A stretch of 64,000 bases of DNA, from assembly GCA_015680685.1 (NCBI GenBank), contig MNCI01016492.1:467559-531558 (forward strand), given 5' to 3'. The stretch comes from Gnetum montanum (taxonomy: Eukaryota > Streptophyta > Gnetopsida > Gnetales > Gnetaceae). The notes beneath the pieces are model-generated. The model did no database searches, was not told the DNA's origin, and saw nothing but the letters and a program-made list of their open reading frames with translations. The number at the start of each line of letters is the position of its first letter. The stretch's first letter is position 1. This document shows positions 1 through 11,420 of the stretch, one piece after another. A program made the translations under genes and the position numbers.

Positions 1-216
1 ATGGGGAGACATGTTGATCCTTGCATACCATCTTACGGTCACAAGTACCATAGTGGGTCAACTCCTTATAAATTAACCACATCTTATAACTTGATCCACT
101 ATGTTAACTCTAATCAAGTGTGTGAACCCCAATGGGGTAAGTATGACTAGGTCCTAATATTTTCAACATGCAAGGATCCCCACCTTCCATTTGTTAATTA
201 TAGCCATGCTCGACTG

Positions 217-233
217 TTTAGTTGTGGGGGGTA
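217..233 (+). promoter_or_regulatory. Extra polypurine-tract-like motif in A
   Basis: The string TTAGTTGTGGGGGG closely resembles the true polypurine tract just before the 3' LTR of A (TTAGTCGTGGGGG, 2134-2145). It lies where pol ends in the related element D, which has its own duplicate at the same relative place. Confidence 0.4.
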
Positions 234-1506
234 TCCTCAATTCTAACAACAAAGAATTAATAAATGTTTTTCTATTTCTTTAATTTTTTAACTTTTTGTT
301 TTCCAGTTTTCACCTTTTAATTTATTGTTTTATCTTTTTATCTTTTTATGAGTAATCTCGTTTACAAATAAAACACTCATGTGACTCATTGGTTGAGGTG
401 TTGTTCTATGCTATCAAGTCTCAAGTGACTAAATAGTTGAATAGTAAGCCCATCACATCCACCCAACCATTCTATTAATAAATAGGTTCTACTCTAGGTA
501 CGATGATATTCTTGACATCATTAAAACTTAAAGTAATTTTGTGTTCATTGTGCCCAGAGTGAAAAATGATGGACTAAGAGGAAATGGACAGGGTGTGACA
601 TCAAGGGAACTTGTGGATTCTCTTTGATGACATTTGTAGGTGCTATCATGCAGCTTGGTTGTACTAAGATCCTTGTAGATCTAATGAAAAATGGGAGTAA
701 GAGTATTAAAGGCACCCAATAAAAAAAAGAAAAAAAAAACAAGAAAAGGGAGAGAGACGAGAGGGAAAAGAGAGTGTGCCAAAGCGACCAAACCAAAAAA
801 AATGTTACAAAGAAATTCCAAGTCACTCCTCCATTCCATAAAATACCAAGTGATTGTATGCCTTGCTATCATGGTGCTCTTATGGTTGTCCATCATTGGA
901 TGAAATGATGTGATGTCACTGATCAGAGGAATGGACTTGGTCTTGATTTTGGAACGATATGCTAATGACACATTAATCATGCCCTACACTCAAGATTCAT
1001 TATGCCCTGAGTCAGTTACCTCATGTCCCAATCTCTGCAATCCCTTCTCCAATTCATTCCATCTTGTTGTTCTTGTATTAGTGACTTGTGTCTTGTATAG
1101 CATTGAATTCATACCTCATCATGGTGGTATCAACATGTGTGTGTTTTGTTGCATCAGTATAGATTACATTTAACCCTTCTAGTGCCTACGGACATATTAA
1201 GGTGTGGTTACGCAAGGGCATATAGGTTGGAACCTACTTTGGGGAGGATCCACATGCGTGACTTTTGTAATTTGTACTTGTTGCACACCACCACATCATC
1301 TTATACCCTCCAAGTACTTCATTGCCAAATCTATTCTTTTTATTGACATCATTTTATCAAATGTTCCTCAAAACCAGGTCTGACATTAAACTTTTAGGGC
1401 AACTTCCTTGAAAATTTCCTAACTCTAAATCACACTAAGTAAAGAATTCAACATTTATTAAAGGTAATTACTAAGGTATGAAATCATTGAACTTTTTTCA
1501 ATAACC

Positions 1507-1537
1507 TTACTAACAATTGACCTTTGTGTGATTATAG
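1507..1537 (+). promoter_or_regulatory. Putative splice acceptor ahead of ORF3 in A
   Basis: CCTTACTAAC, a near-ideal branch point, is followed about 23 nt later by TGTGTGATTATAG directly before the ATG at 1538. The arrangement is repeated in B (before 15166) and D (before 28688). It is inferred that ORF3 is made from a spliced RNA. Confidence 0.5.
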
Positions 1538-1990
1538 ATGGCCCCTAAAAGAAGACAACAAGGAGGACCTTCTCAAGGTGCAACTGAATGACCTGGGGGA
1601 GGCAGAGGCCAAGGACCTCATGCAGAACATGTAGAGTAGAAGGCAATCATTTAGCATCCATCATGAAACTCTTGTTACTACATAATCTATCCAAGCAAAG
1701 GGAGGAGAGGTCAGGGCCTAAGCCTATAAAGAGGAATGACGGCTATTTGCGGCATGGCATGTCAAGGCCAATCAAGTGTTCCCGTAGTTGCAGTGTCCAT
1801 GAAAAGTGTCGACTCCATCAAACATTGGAACATCAGCATGGTTGACTCATAATCCTCAAATCGAAGAGGAGAAATGTTAGGTGCTTCTTCAATGGTATCA
1901 ATCTTAGAAGCCTGATGCATAGGACAATGGAAAGGCACCCATTGAGGTGCCACCAGTACCAGGAACCCCATGAGTTCCACAAGTTTTATC
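1538..1990 (+). pseudogene. ORF3 of element A, internally deleted
   Basis: It starts ATGGCC like ORF3 of B and encodes a basic Lys/Arg/Gln/Gly-rich beginning before an early stop. From about 1710 the sequence jumps to what corresponds to 17664 in B, so roughly 2.3 kb, including the globular domain and the coiled coil, is missing. The end (Pro-rich, near 1940-1980) again matches the C-terminus of B's ORF3 near 17895-17940. Several stops make it non-coding. The function of the parent ORF is unknown. Confidence 0.6.
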
Positions 1991-2133
1991 TTTTGTGTCT
2001 GTGTCCAAATTCTGTTTAATTCTCGATTGTGGCATGAATAAATTTCTAGTTAGTCAATAATCCCATACCTATCCACTGTGTATTTAATTGAGCTTGTTCC
2101 TCACTTTTCTTGACTTGAGGATGAGTTGTTATT

Positions 2134-2147
2134 TAGTCGTGGGGGTA
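2134..2147 (+). promoter_or_regulatory. Polypurine tract of A
   Basis: TTAGTCGTGGGGGTA ends directly at the TGATGA that opens the 3' LTR. The same motif precedes the 3' LTRs of B and D. It is the expected plus-strand primer site. Confidence 0.7.
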
Positions 2148-3025
2148 TGATGAAGTGCTGAAATGATCGATGCGTTTACTAGGCCCCATATACGTGGTCG
2201 CGTTGATGTGGCCCCGTCGATGCATCCCTCCATGCATCGATGTGGCCTCATTTACACAGAGCTTGTTTTAGCCTATAAATAAGTGGCCCTCCACCACACC
2301 TAGATATCGTTTAGTTAGTTGTAGCAAAGCCCTTGCATTTTTTTTTTGTAGGAGTTAGAATATTTTCCCAAGTGCATGCCCGCAGTGTGATGCTTGTAAT
2401 TGCATGACACCTTTATTCGAGTGTGATGTACTTGGATGCACATATGACTAAAAATAAAGATCAAGATTACTTCATCATTGCAGCATTCACTTAGTTTTAA
2501 TTGTTTAATTATTATTGTTAATTGTTATTGTTATTTATTTTTTTCTTAACTAATATTTTTTTATCATCATTTACTATTCCTATTGTCAAATGCGGAATGA
2601 GTACGACTTAGTCACGAGCATTTAAGTGTGACTACTTGGTAACTCAGTAGTGTAACTAGGATCTACACTTGGTAACCCCAGTAGTAGTCATGCACGAGGT
2701 CCAAGATGTGTATGGATGATTAAGGAATGGATGCTCATTGCACTTAGGTTAGCTTAGACTTCATTTCCTATTACTCATTAGTTTAATCAAGATTATTATC
2801 CATTGTCTCTAAGAGTAGCACTAATTTAGGATTATATCTTACGCCTCACTCTAGACTAAACCATATGTGATAAAGCAAATACTAGTCCAGGTGGGAAGAC
2901 AATGAACTATGATCAATGTGTAACTATCTAGATACCACAACTAGCCTGTCCACAGAGTTCGACCGGATCGTGCATTAATGCTCGTATTCGTATGGTTGAG
3001 TGTAGGGGTACCTCATCACTCATCA
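2148..3025 (+). repeat. 3' LTR of element A (878 bp)
   Basis: The LTR opens with TGATGAAG after the polypurine tract and closes with CTCATCA, like the LTRs of B, D and E. The TATA box TATAAAT is at 2274-2280 and AATAAA at 2453-2458, about 180 bp apart as in the other LTRs. Upstream of the TATA box it has several CGATG-type palindromic repeats (about 2166-2245), the class also seen in E, rather than the GATATC repeats of B. No primer site follows the LTR, so it is a 3' LTR. Confidence 0.8.
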
Positions 3026-4849
3026 CCTCCCCTTTGGGATAGGAAAAGGATCAAGCCATCCCTTTGTTAGAAGTTCCCTTTCAAGTTTTAGCTTCAAACA
3101 AGAGGTTTTATATTAAATCAAAATAAACTAAAAATCCATATTAATCACAAATAACAAAAAATTAGACATTAGCTAAAAGAAATTGAGGAATAGCATAGGA
3201 AGTATCCTTCCATGTTCATAAGGAAAGAAAAAATTAATATCCCTAGGATACTTCCTTTTCTTACTATGAACTTGAAACAAAAAGTTCATATAAATATTTA
3301 ACTTTATCTCAAAATTGAAGCTTTACTCTATATAATGTCTCTTGTAGATCACATCATATGTTTTATTCTAAACACAAAGAGGACATCAAGACAAACCATA
3401 CTCTACCAAATATCAAAAGTGCTAGTATTTATTATTCTTGCATAAATAACATAAACATAAGAATTCTAAAATTTTTGAAATTGAGGAACTTAAAAGCACC
3501 ACTACCAAACTTGTTCAGCAAAAGAGCAATAAACAAAAGCATGTTCAATAGAATCTTCATGAGATTAAACTAGATAAACTAGATTATCAAAACCTAGAAG
3601 TTATAATTGACATCCAATAGGAAGACCTTTATCTAAAAGAAACTAAGCAAAAAAATGCACTTTCACTTGAACTCAATGTTTTCATAAGTTTTAAAATCTT
3701 TGTATCCAATCTTTGTCAATATCTTGAGTATTTCATCTATGTATAAGAATGTAAAAAGTTTCTTTTTCTCTATGAAACCACTATTGAAGTTCTTCAAGAC
3801 AAAAGTGAACCAACTTAACACCATTAGCCCAAATCCAGTTATCTTAAAAACAAGATGAGAGTTGAGAAGAATCCTAGAAAAAATACTAAACACCAATCAT
3901 GAAGAGTATGAAAAGAGGCCTTATTTGTTTTATTTAAATTAAATTTAGTTTGAAATTCTTCCCATTATAATGACACATGAGGAGTTGTATTAAAGAAAAC
4001 ATCTACAATATGAAGAATACCTTTATGATTGAATTTAATTATTTTTAGGTGAGAATCATAAGTAGCTAAAATGCTAACATTTCCACATCATGGTGCCTAC
4101 TAGATAGACATACATTTAATGGAATCCCATGAATTTTGGAAAAGGTGCCATTGCAAATAAGAACTAGTCTACTACTAATGTCACCAAATGCATTAAAGAA
4201 TAATTAATCCTCTAATTTAAATTTTAGTAGAAGTAATAATGCAATTTTTTCATTGAGTGTCAAACTAAATTTTTTATATAGATGGACAACCAGATTTAAT
4301 TTGGGATCTAATAAGCAATTTCCAACTTGATCACCTTGTAAATATTTTAAACTCCATTTGGTAGCAAGCAATGTATGTTGAAGAAAGGCCAAAGGAAAAT
4401 CCAAACTACCAATTTTTTTATCAAGAGTACAAGACTCTAAATTAAATTGAGAAAAGTAGTGGAGAACATCATTATTCTCCCAACAAAAGGATCTAATAAG
4501 CTTCTGTAATTACTCATATGATCTTTTAGAAGGAGCCATAAAGAAAGAGTAATAAACATGAGTATAGTGAAAAATATTAGAAGCAACAATAAACCTTCAT
4601 AATAAATATAATGGTTTACTAACCCACTTACTGATTTTCTCAAAAACATTTTAAAGAACTTTCTTCTAGAAATGATGACTAGATGCTAAGAAACAAAAAG
4701 GAATGCACAACAGAGTTCTAAACTCAAAAGGTTGAATCCAACTTCAAGAAAAATTAGAAAGCTCTAAAAGAATATCACAAAGCTTGGGTCTGATAACAAG
4801 AGTTTTGTTCCAATTAATAGCAAAACCAAACCTTAGCAAATGATGTCAA

Positions 4850-5810
4850 AGAGAGAAACCTTTGATCTTCTCTTACGGAAAGATAGTGTTGTAAAATATA
4901 ATAAAAAAATTCAATAGAAAAAATAAAAAGATAAGGAGTAAGAGGACATCCATGCCTAACTAATATTTAAAGAGTAATAGTAGAAGAATAACTCTTGTTA
5001 ATGCATATCTTGAACACTAGCAGAGGAAAATAGCATTCTAACATGAGAGATAAAAGAAGAACCCAAGATAAACCTCTATAACATAGCCAAATAAAAGATT
5101 ACTCCATCTTATTAGAGGCTTCAACATAATCTAATTTTAGAAGAACAATATCTTGATTAGTATCAATGATAAAATTCATTGCCTCTATAGTTGTGAAAAC
5201 ATTATTCGAAAGAAATCTACAAGAAACAAATCTTGTTTTTTCTTCTATGACTAATTGGCACAAATACCTTTGAACTGTTAAACTCAAAGCCTTATCAATA
5301 ATCTTATATCTAACATTTAATAAAGTGATAGGCCACCAATTGGTAATCTCAAATTTATTACCTAAATTTAATCTAAGTTTTATCAAACCTTGATTAATCA
5401 TTTAACTAAGAGTACCTTTAGATAGAGTTTCCTAATACATGTTGAAAAAATCAATAAGAATATCATCCCAAAATTCATTACAAAACTGACAAAGTAGACC
5501 CTTAGGCCTAGGAGATTTTCCATTATCTATAGAGAAAAAGTTCTTTAAAATCCTACATAGTTAACATGACATCCTCTTCCAAAATAGAGTAAGAATAAGT
5601 GGCATTTAATGATTTACAAAAATCTAGAGCCTCTTTATCAATGCCTTGTAAATTAAACACATCAGAATATTGAGCAAAGAAAGCATCTAAAATATCTATA
5701 GAAGTAAAAATACTCACATTATTAACATTAATTTCTTGAATTTGATAACTCATTTTAGGACCTTTTAAAAACTTGAAGAATTTTGTAGAAGCTCTTTCCC
5801 CTATTTTCAA
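4850..5810 (-). pseudogene. LINE reverse transcriptase region (copy 1)
   Basis: Minus-strand frames 5810-5553 and 5401-5099 read as the entry to and first half of an L1-type RT: a GERxSTKFF-like stretch, then a GLIKL...NWWPITLLNVRYKIIDKAL block, and VLLKLDYVEA matching the first catalytic-Asp block. Further on, near 4975-4925, RHGCPLTPYLF matches the RQGCPLSPYLF block. The palm motif with the paired Asp is not visible after it; the frame seems to skip straight to a sequence like the following block. This copy could not make an active enzyme. Assignment to L1-type RT is firm. Confidence 0.8.
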
Positions 5811-5989
5811 TTGAGATAATTGATGCTTAAGTAAATCTTCCTATGCCTTGTGATTTTCAAAAATATTTTTGATTCTATAGAAGGCTCATAAGCTATTTCT
5901 AAACACTTTCATAATGAGGCATATGAGATAAATATTCTATCAATTGTTGAATTTTTTGCCTAGTTTCAAGAGTAACAACTCAAAATTTT

Positions 5990-6950
5990 TTAGTTAAGCA
6001 TTTACCAAAGTATCTTTAAAATGTCATAATGCAAAGAATAACATTTTTCCACCATTCAATAAAACTATTAGAATTTATTGGTCTTTGAAATAAGTTTCAA
6101 ACATGCTAAAAGGGCCTCTAAAAATTTTTATTAGAGAAAAAATAGTATTACAAATAAAAATATCAAAGGTAATATTCACATGACTTGTTCTTTAAATTGA
6201 AAACTTGATGGGAAAATGATTTGAAAGAGTGCATTCTGAATATGCTCAAATAAATAGACAGTACTAAAACTCAGAGCATAAATTAGGAAAAGTGGAAAGA
6301 TAAGATCTATCTAATTGTGAAAAATTCTTAGCAACTTAGATCTATAGTTAGCCTAAGTAAACGTATCTGGATTTCTATGGTTTCCACCAACATAAGGATC
6401 TAAAAGCATAAACTTGTTCCTAAAGGAAGACAAAGCTCTTCATTCATCTTCTTGAAAAGTAAATGATATCCATCCTATTTTGTCCAAGTTATTTTTTGAC
6501 ATATGCAAATCCTTATAAATCAACCAAATAGCATTAGGAAGATCATTGTTAAGTTAAGATCAATGCAAAGCTCTTTTCTAGGAATCAGATGAATCATATA
6601 TATACTATAAATGTTAAAAATTACACAACAACATTTAACCAAAATTAAACATATCTAGTTCATGAAATAGAATTAGAATCAATGATGTAAGAAGATTATT
6701 TTGAGCAACACAGAAGAATACCATCTCTTCCAACACAACGGTTTGTAAAAAAAGAAATTTTCCCCTAGGCATACAAAATTACCTACTAAAGTCAAATTAA
6801 AATCACCTATGCTAACCTCTTGAAGACATAAAAAATCAGAATTTTCACAATGATATCAGATAATTACCTATTATCAAGGGCTTGAAAATCCTTGAACATT
6901 CAAAAAGATGAACTTCATGAGGATGCAACACCCAACTTAGTTCCTTCTTT
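5990..6950 (-). pseudogene. LINE AP-like endonuclease region (copy 1)
   Basis: Read on the minus strand, the segment between ORF1 and RT contains FLNVQGF near the start, DFLCLQEV (the QE block of AP-type endonucleases) near 6835-6815, and later YVGGNHRNPDTFT followed by an IDLIF string, which match the end of plant LINE endonucleases. Stops are frequent. The identification follows from these motifs and from the position. Confidence 0.6.
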
Positions 6951-7233
6951 GATATCTGTGACAAAATAAAAATAATTAACATGCTCAAAATTAGAAACAA
7001 TTGGCTTATACATTTAATCATTAATATTCTCTAGAGTTCTTGAGTTATTTTGATTTAGGATTGCTACATATAATATATTACTTTCTTCCCTCTAAGTATG
7101 AGAATCTATTGATAGCACTATATTATTCTTAGAGACTTGCGATATTTCTTGGATGGTAGAATTTGAAGGTGGTACCTTCTCTACTTTCATAATGCTACTT
7201 TACCTCTATCAATTCATAATTTTTAGGATTCAT

Positions 7234-8154
7234 TTAATTTTCTAATATTTCATGTGAAGAATTCACAATTCCTTTGTCAAAATTTTGTAAAATAGCTTCT
7301 TCAACTTTAATTTTTAAAGCTAATTTAACCTCAATAGCTTTTTTGGTGATTAGACTGGGATAGTTAGAAACCTTGTGAGATGGCTCATGACAATAAAAAC
7401 ATAAATTAGGAAGGATAACATAAGAAACATTTTGTTTCCAAATATTTCTTTTGTATGATCGATCAATAGAAGACGGAAGTTCTTTGCTTAAATTCAATTA
7501 TACATAAACCTTTCAAGTTGGTAGAGCACAAAAATCCCTTTGTTTTCTAAAAAGAATTATATTTCCAATCATGCCAGTAATATCAATGATTAAAGAAAAA
7601 ATCATTGGAAAATTATGAAATTTAATCCAAATCAACAAAATACTTTTTTTTCTTTAGTAAGATCAAAATGTTCTTACCATTTGCACAGTATTAAAAAGTA
7701 TCAAGCATAAATCATGGAGTATTCTTAATCGCATTATCTATTTTTTGCTCAATTTAAAATTAAAAAAGAAAAAAATATCCTTAGTTAAATTCATAATAAG
7801 AACATTGTGAATACCTCAAGGGCCCATTGGGTTTTCATCTAATCATTCAAAATTGATGTAGGTGGGATCTTTCCGAAAAAATCCAATGGCATAATGCCTT
7901 GAAAAATCTTGAATGATTAGATCGAGAAAATAATTTGACATATTAAAATAATGTTTAATGGCCTAAGATCCACTCCCTATTGTTGTAGAATTAGATCCAA
8001 TTCTTCCATTCACATCCATAGCTAGATCTTCTACACAAGCTGTAGAGCTTGTAGATCTAAAATCATCTATGTCAATTAAAGTTTTCTTGTGCTTATTCAT
8101 GGTTGTTGGCTCAATGATATTCTTCTCAATGTGGGTTTCCTCACTCACCTTCAA
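7234..8154 (-). pseudogene. LINE ORF1, RNA-binding protein with zinc knuckle (copy 1)
   Basis: The minus strand shows an acidic N-terminus (8154-7963), then a WIKFHNFP block and an LNLSKELPSSI block, as in the DUF4283-type domain of plant LINE ORF1, and finally CFYCHEPSHKVSNY (about 7405-7360). The last is a CX2CX4HX4C knuckle whose final Cys has become Tyr. The middle (about 7500-7960) has several stops. ORF1 proteins bind the LINE RNA. This copy is dead. Confidence 0.75.
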
Positions 8155-8814
8155 GAAGTTCTTTTGAAAAAATAGAAGTTATTGAAGGTGGTAAATAGAA
8201 GATTAGTTTATTTTGCTATATTATATGTTTCTTTCCTTCTATAGAAAAATATTTTCTTTTAATTTGCAATATTAAAAAATTAAAATGTTTTATATCCAAG
8301 CACAACAACATGGTTAGGACACTAATATCTTACTAAAGAGGTTGTGAGTTAAATGTTTGCCTCTATTTATAAGTGTAATAATAATGGAGTAACCTTATAA
8401 TGAGATGATCTTAGTCATATTTGTTGTGTGGGAAGGGTTTGTACTATCAATAGATATTTTTATTATAAAAAAAAATTATGTCTTAAGAAATGAGAAAGGA
8501 ACTATTTCTTTTTACCTATAAGAACAAAGAAGGTATACAAGATTATGTAAATTATAAAAGAAGTCAAGCTTGTGATTTATACTAAAATATGTGGGGGTGA
8601 GGGCTAGGTATATTGGAACATAAAATAATATTAACTTCCAAGAGATATAGTCAAATTAGAACTTTATACCTTTGTTGCCTACTAGAATCAAATCCATAAC
8701 TTAGAGCTTTCAAATCAAGAGCTTTCAAAATTCATCATAAACAAAACAAGAAAGAAAAAACAAATCAAAATACATTGTATGGTTAACATTAAGTATAAAA
8801 CATAAAAAAAATAT

Positions 8815-9719
8815 TGATAAGTCATGTGGTTGGCCACATTGACTAGATGCCATCAACACGACCTCGTCAATGCAACCCCGTTAGCAAGATCCCATCAATG
8901 TGATTCCATCGATGTAGGGCTTGACCCATTGACATGTACCCATCAATAGGGCTCCCTATTTTTCCTATAAATACATGCTCACTAGCTGCATTTTTGGCAT
9001 TCTTTTCATAAGTTGTAGCAAAGATCTAGTAGTTTTTCTTTCGAAAAGTTAGAATATTTTTCTAAGTGCTTATGGCAGGAGTTAAAGAGTGCATGGATAT
9101 TTATTTGAGCACTATTGTACCTTAGCATGGTAGTGTGTGCTGTAATAAATATGAGCTTTCTGATAAACGTTACTGGACTTTGAAATATATTAATTATTTC
9201 CCTTATGCATTTAATATTTTAAGCAATTTCCTTTAATTCTTTAAGTAATTAAGTAATTAATTAAGCTAGATCAAGCTAGATTCAGAAATTAATTAAGCTA
9301 GATCAAGAATATGCTTGATTCTTGGTAATCCCAATAACACTTAACGTTTGGTAACCCAGTAGTGTTAAACGTGTTCAGAATGTGTACAACAAGTGGTAAT
9401 GGATGCTTGTATTAGGATTAGTTAAAGGTTAGTTAGTTAGATTAAATTAGAAATTAAATTTTTTATTCATCATTCTTTATTCTTGGTGACTTGGAATATA
9501 AAACACAAAAAAATGATAAAAATCATGTGTCTTAGTTTCACTTAACCATACCTTTGCATTTCACAAGTGTAATTAGGAAGACAATGATTGTAACATTTAG
9601 TTTTACCTCCCAGAGACTTTTGTATTTAGAAGGCTATAAGTCCATGGAATTCAACCAGATTGCATGTGAACACTTAGTCATTCATATGGTTGGGCATAGT
9701 ATCTACTCACTACTCATCA
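8815..9719 (+). repeat. 5' LTR of element E (905 bp)
   Basis: It begins TGATAAG and ends CTCATCA, with a decayed primer site directly after. The TATA box is at 8966-8973 and AATAAA at 9144-9149. The U3 part carries at least five CATCAATG/CATCGATG-like repeats (8845-8950), as in A. The flank on the left is LINE copy 1, so E inserted into that LINE. The matching 3' LTR is not present: E is cut at about 22602. Confidence 0.8.
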
Positions 9720-9720
9720 T

Positions 9721-9740
9721 TGGCACTATTGTCAAGGACT
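9721..9740 (+). promoter_or_regulatory. Primer binding site of E (tRNA-Asp type, decayed)
   Basis: TGGCACTATTGTCAAGGACT aligns with the complement of the plant tRNA-Asp 3' end, TGGCGCCGTTGCCGGGGA, all or nearly all differences being transitions. It lies one base after the LTR. Confidence 0.7.
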
Positions 9741-9880
9741 TGTAGTTTGATATGTGCACTATCCAAGACTTCATGAATATTATTTAAGATCATTGGAATA
9801 AAGCCTAAAGTTAAAATATATTCAAAAAATAAAAATAATATTTGTGATTAAAGAACATTGAATTTTTCTTTTAATCTAAA

Positions 9881-10443
9881 ATGTCTTCTTCTCATAGGAA
9901 TGATGAATCAAAATTTCTTGTCCTAAGAATTCAAAGTAGTATACACTCATTTAGATGAGTTTGTACTTGATTTCACCTTCATCATAAATTTGAATAAATA
10001 GTTACAGTGGAGAGATATGGAGGGTAATGTTGTGTTTCCTCTCGAACAATTTGTTCCTGGGATGCTACTTCAAACTCTTAAGAGGTTGGGCATCTAGGAT
10101 CTTCATGATGAATATGTTATGCAAGACCATGACTATTGGGACTACTATCCCATAGAAACATAATGCAAATGAGATCAGCACTAGGAGAAGCACCATGAAG
10201 CTATGACATGAAAATGGTTTACTAACCTTTTGTTTCTACTAAATCAAAATGAAAAGAATGATACTTCCTTTGGGGGTTCTCAACATGAATATTCTCCATC
10301 CCTTGACTCTGGTGAAGGGGGCTTAAACTCGAACTTATAGTCCACTATCAACAATCTAGGTGCAAGAAAAAGTGGGAGTCAAGGTAAGGGCTTGGGCAAG
10401 CATCGTGACGATGATAAACCCAATCATCATGATCATGACAAGT
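9881..10443 (+). pseudogene. gag of element E, N-terminal part (split by B)
   Basis: It begins ATGTCTTCTTCTC, followed within about 80 bp by a frameshift. From 9955 a single frame with several stops can be followed to the insertion site of B: acidic and aromatic stretches, then a Gly/Ser/Lys and His/Asp-rich linker (GKHRDDDKPNHHDHDK) at the end. The same frame resumes after B at 18922, so the two parts were one ORF before B inserted. Gag would form the particle; this copy is not functional. Confidence 0.65.
10439..10443. repeat. Target-site duplication of B, left (CAAGT)
   Basis: CAAGT directly precedes the 5' LTR of B and is repeated at 18917-18921 directly after the 3' LTR. Confidence 0.85.
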
Positions 10444-11280
10444 TGATGAGTCGTCATTTGTACGACCACGATATCACGTATGTGATATCACAGCCCAACC
10501 ATGATATCGCATACGTGATATTGCAGCCTATCTCCTCATCTATAAATAAGAGTAGATAGATATGATAGGTAGCAATTAGGAAGTAAGTCAATTTTAGTTT
10601 AAGTTTGATTTTAGTTCTTTTTTTTCTCTCAACCCTTTTCCTCTCCGTGTATGCCCACAATGTGGTGATTGTAATTGTACAGCATCCTTTATTCGAGTGT
10701 GACGTACTTGGACATGCACATGATCGGAAATAAAGATTGAGATTAATTTATCATTGCAGCATTCACTTAGTTTAATTATTTAATTAATTGTTATTTACTA
10801 CTTTCCTAGTTAATATCTCTCACCCTTAAACTCATGTTAAAATGCAGAATGAGTATGACTTGATTACGAGCATTTAAGTGTGACTACTTGGTAACCCAGT
10901 AGCGTACCTAGGATCTGCACTTGGTAATCCCAATGATAGTCATGCATGAAGTCCAAGATGTGTATGAATAATCAAGGAATGGATGCTCATCACAATTAGG
11001 CTAGATTAGATTCCTTTTCATCCTTTCTCTCCTAGATTAGTTAATATTACTTTCCATTGCCTTCAGGAGTAGCATTATATTAGAAACCCATCATACACCT
11101 CACTCTGGACTAAACCATATGTGACAAAGGTAATACTAGTCCAGGTGGGAAGATAGCGAACTATGACCTAAAGCTAACTATCTAGATGCCACAACTAGTC
11201 CATATGCAGAGTTTGAATGGATCGTGTGTGTAATGCTCGTATTCATATGGTTAAGTGTAGGGGTACCTCGCCGCTCATCA
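10444..11280 (+). repeat. 5' LTR of element B (837 bp)
   Basis: TGATGAG...CTCATCA, with TATAAATA at 10541-10548 and AATAAA at 10729-10734. U3 holds tandem GATATC palindromes with CGTATGTG/CATACGTG spacers (10467-10523). It matches the 3' LTR along its length with roughly one difference in ten bases by eye, mostly transitions, so the insertion is old. Confidence 0.85.
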
Positions 11281-11281
11281 T

Positions 11282-11300
11282 TGGCATCATTGCCGAGGAT
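11282..11300 (+). promoter_or_regulatory. Primer binding site of B (tRNA-Asp type)
   Basis: TGGCATCATTGCCGAGGAT matches the tRNA-Asp complement TGGCGCCGTTGCCGGGGAT at 15 of 19 bases. All four differences are transitions, of the kind left by methyl-C deamination. Confidence 0.8.
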
Positions 11301-11420
11301 GGTGCTAGTTATCTAGATTAGTTATATCATACAAGGTCCCTGTAAAGGAATTAACAATCTATCTTTTAGAAAAAATAATTATAAAAAGTAACATGTAAAT
11401 TCACACACAACTTTACAACC

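Larger units (their letters stand above)
1..3025 (+). mobile_element. Element A: 3' part of a pol-less Athila-like LTR retrotransposon
   Basis: The segment is collinear with element B. Bases 1-75 match the gag tail of B near 13149-13212, about 240-1330 match B's post-gag region 13255-14430, 1538-1990 is a shortened ORF3, and 2148-3025 is the 3' LTR. No protease, RT, RNase H or integrase lies between the gag tail and the post-pol region, as in B. The element begins left of the window. The base after the LTR starts cctcc, a possible target duplication that cannot be tested here. A interrupts the 3' end of the minus-strand LINE that follows. Lineage is inferred from the related elements with pol in this window. 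Confidence 0.8.
3026..8814 (-). mobile_element. LINE copy 1 (L1-type, plant), decayed
   Basis: On the minus strand the order is ORF1 with a zinc knuckle, endonuclease, reverse transcriptase and C-terminal region, as in plant L1 elements. It is collinear with LINE copy 2 at 33.4-38.4 kb apart from one deletion there. The 3' end is cut by element A at 3026 and the 5' side by the LTR of E at 8815, so neither terminus is visible. Stops and frameshifts occur throughout, so it is not functional. Confidence 0.8.

Noticed and set aside
545-980. Minus-strand hydrophobic ORFs in element A
   Set aside because: They lie opposite the A-rich post-pol region of A; the equivalent in B (13742-14038) is not conserved as a frame.
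3358-3573. Plus-strand ORF with a counterpart at 33896-34117
   Set aside because: The similarity comes from the minus-strand LINE; the plus-strand frame is a shadow.
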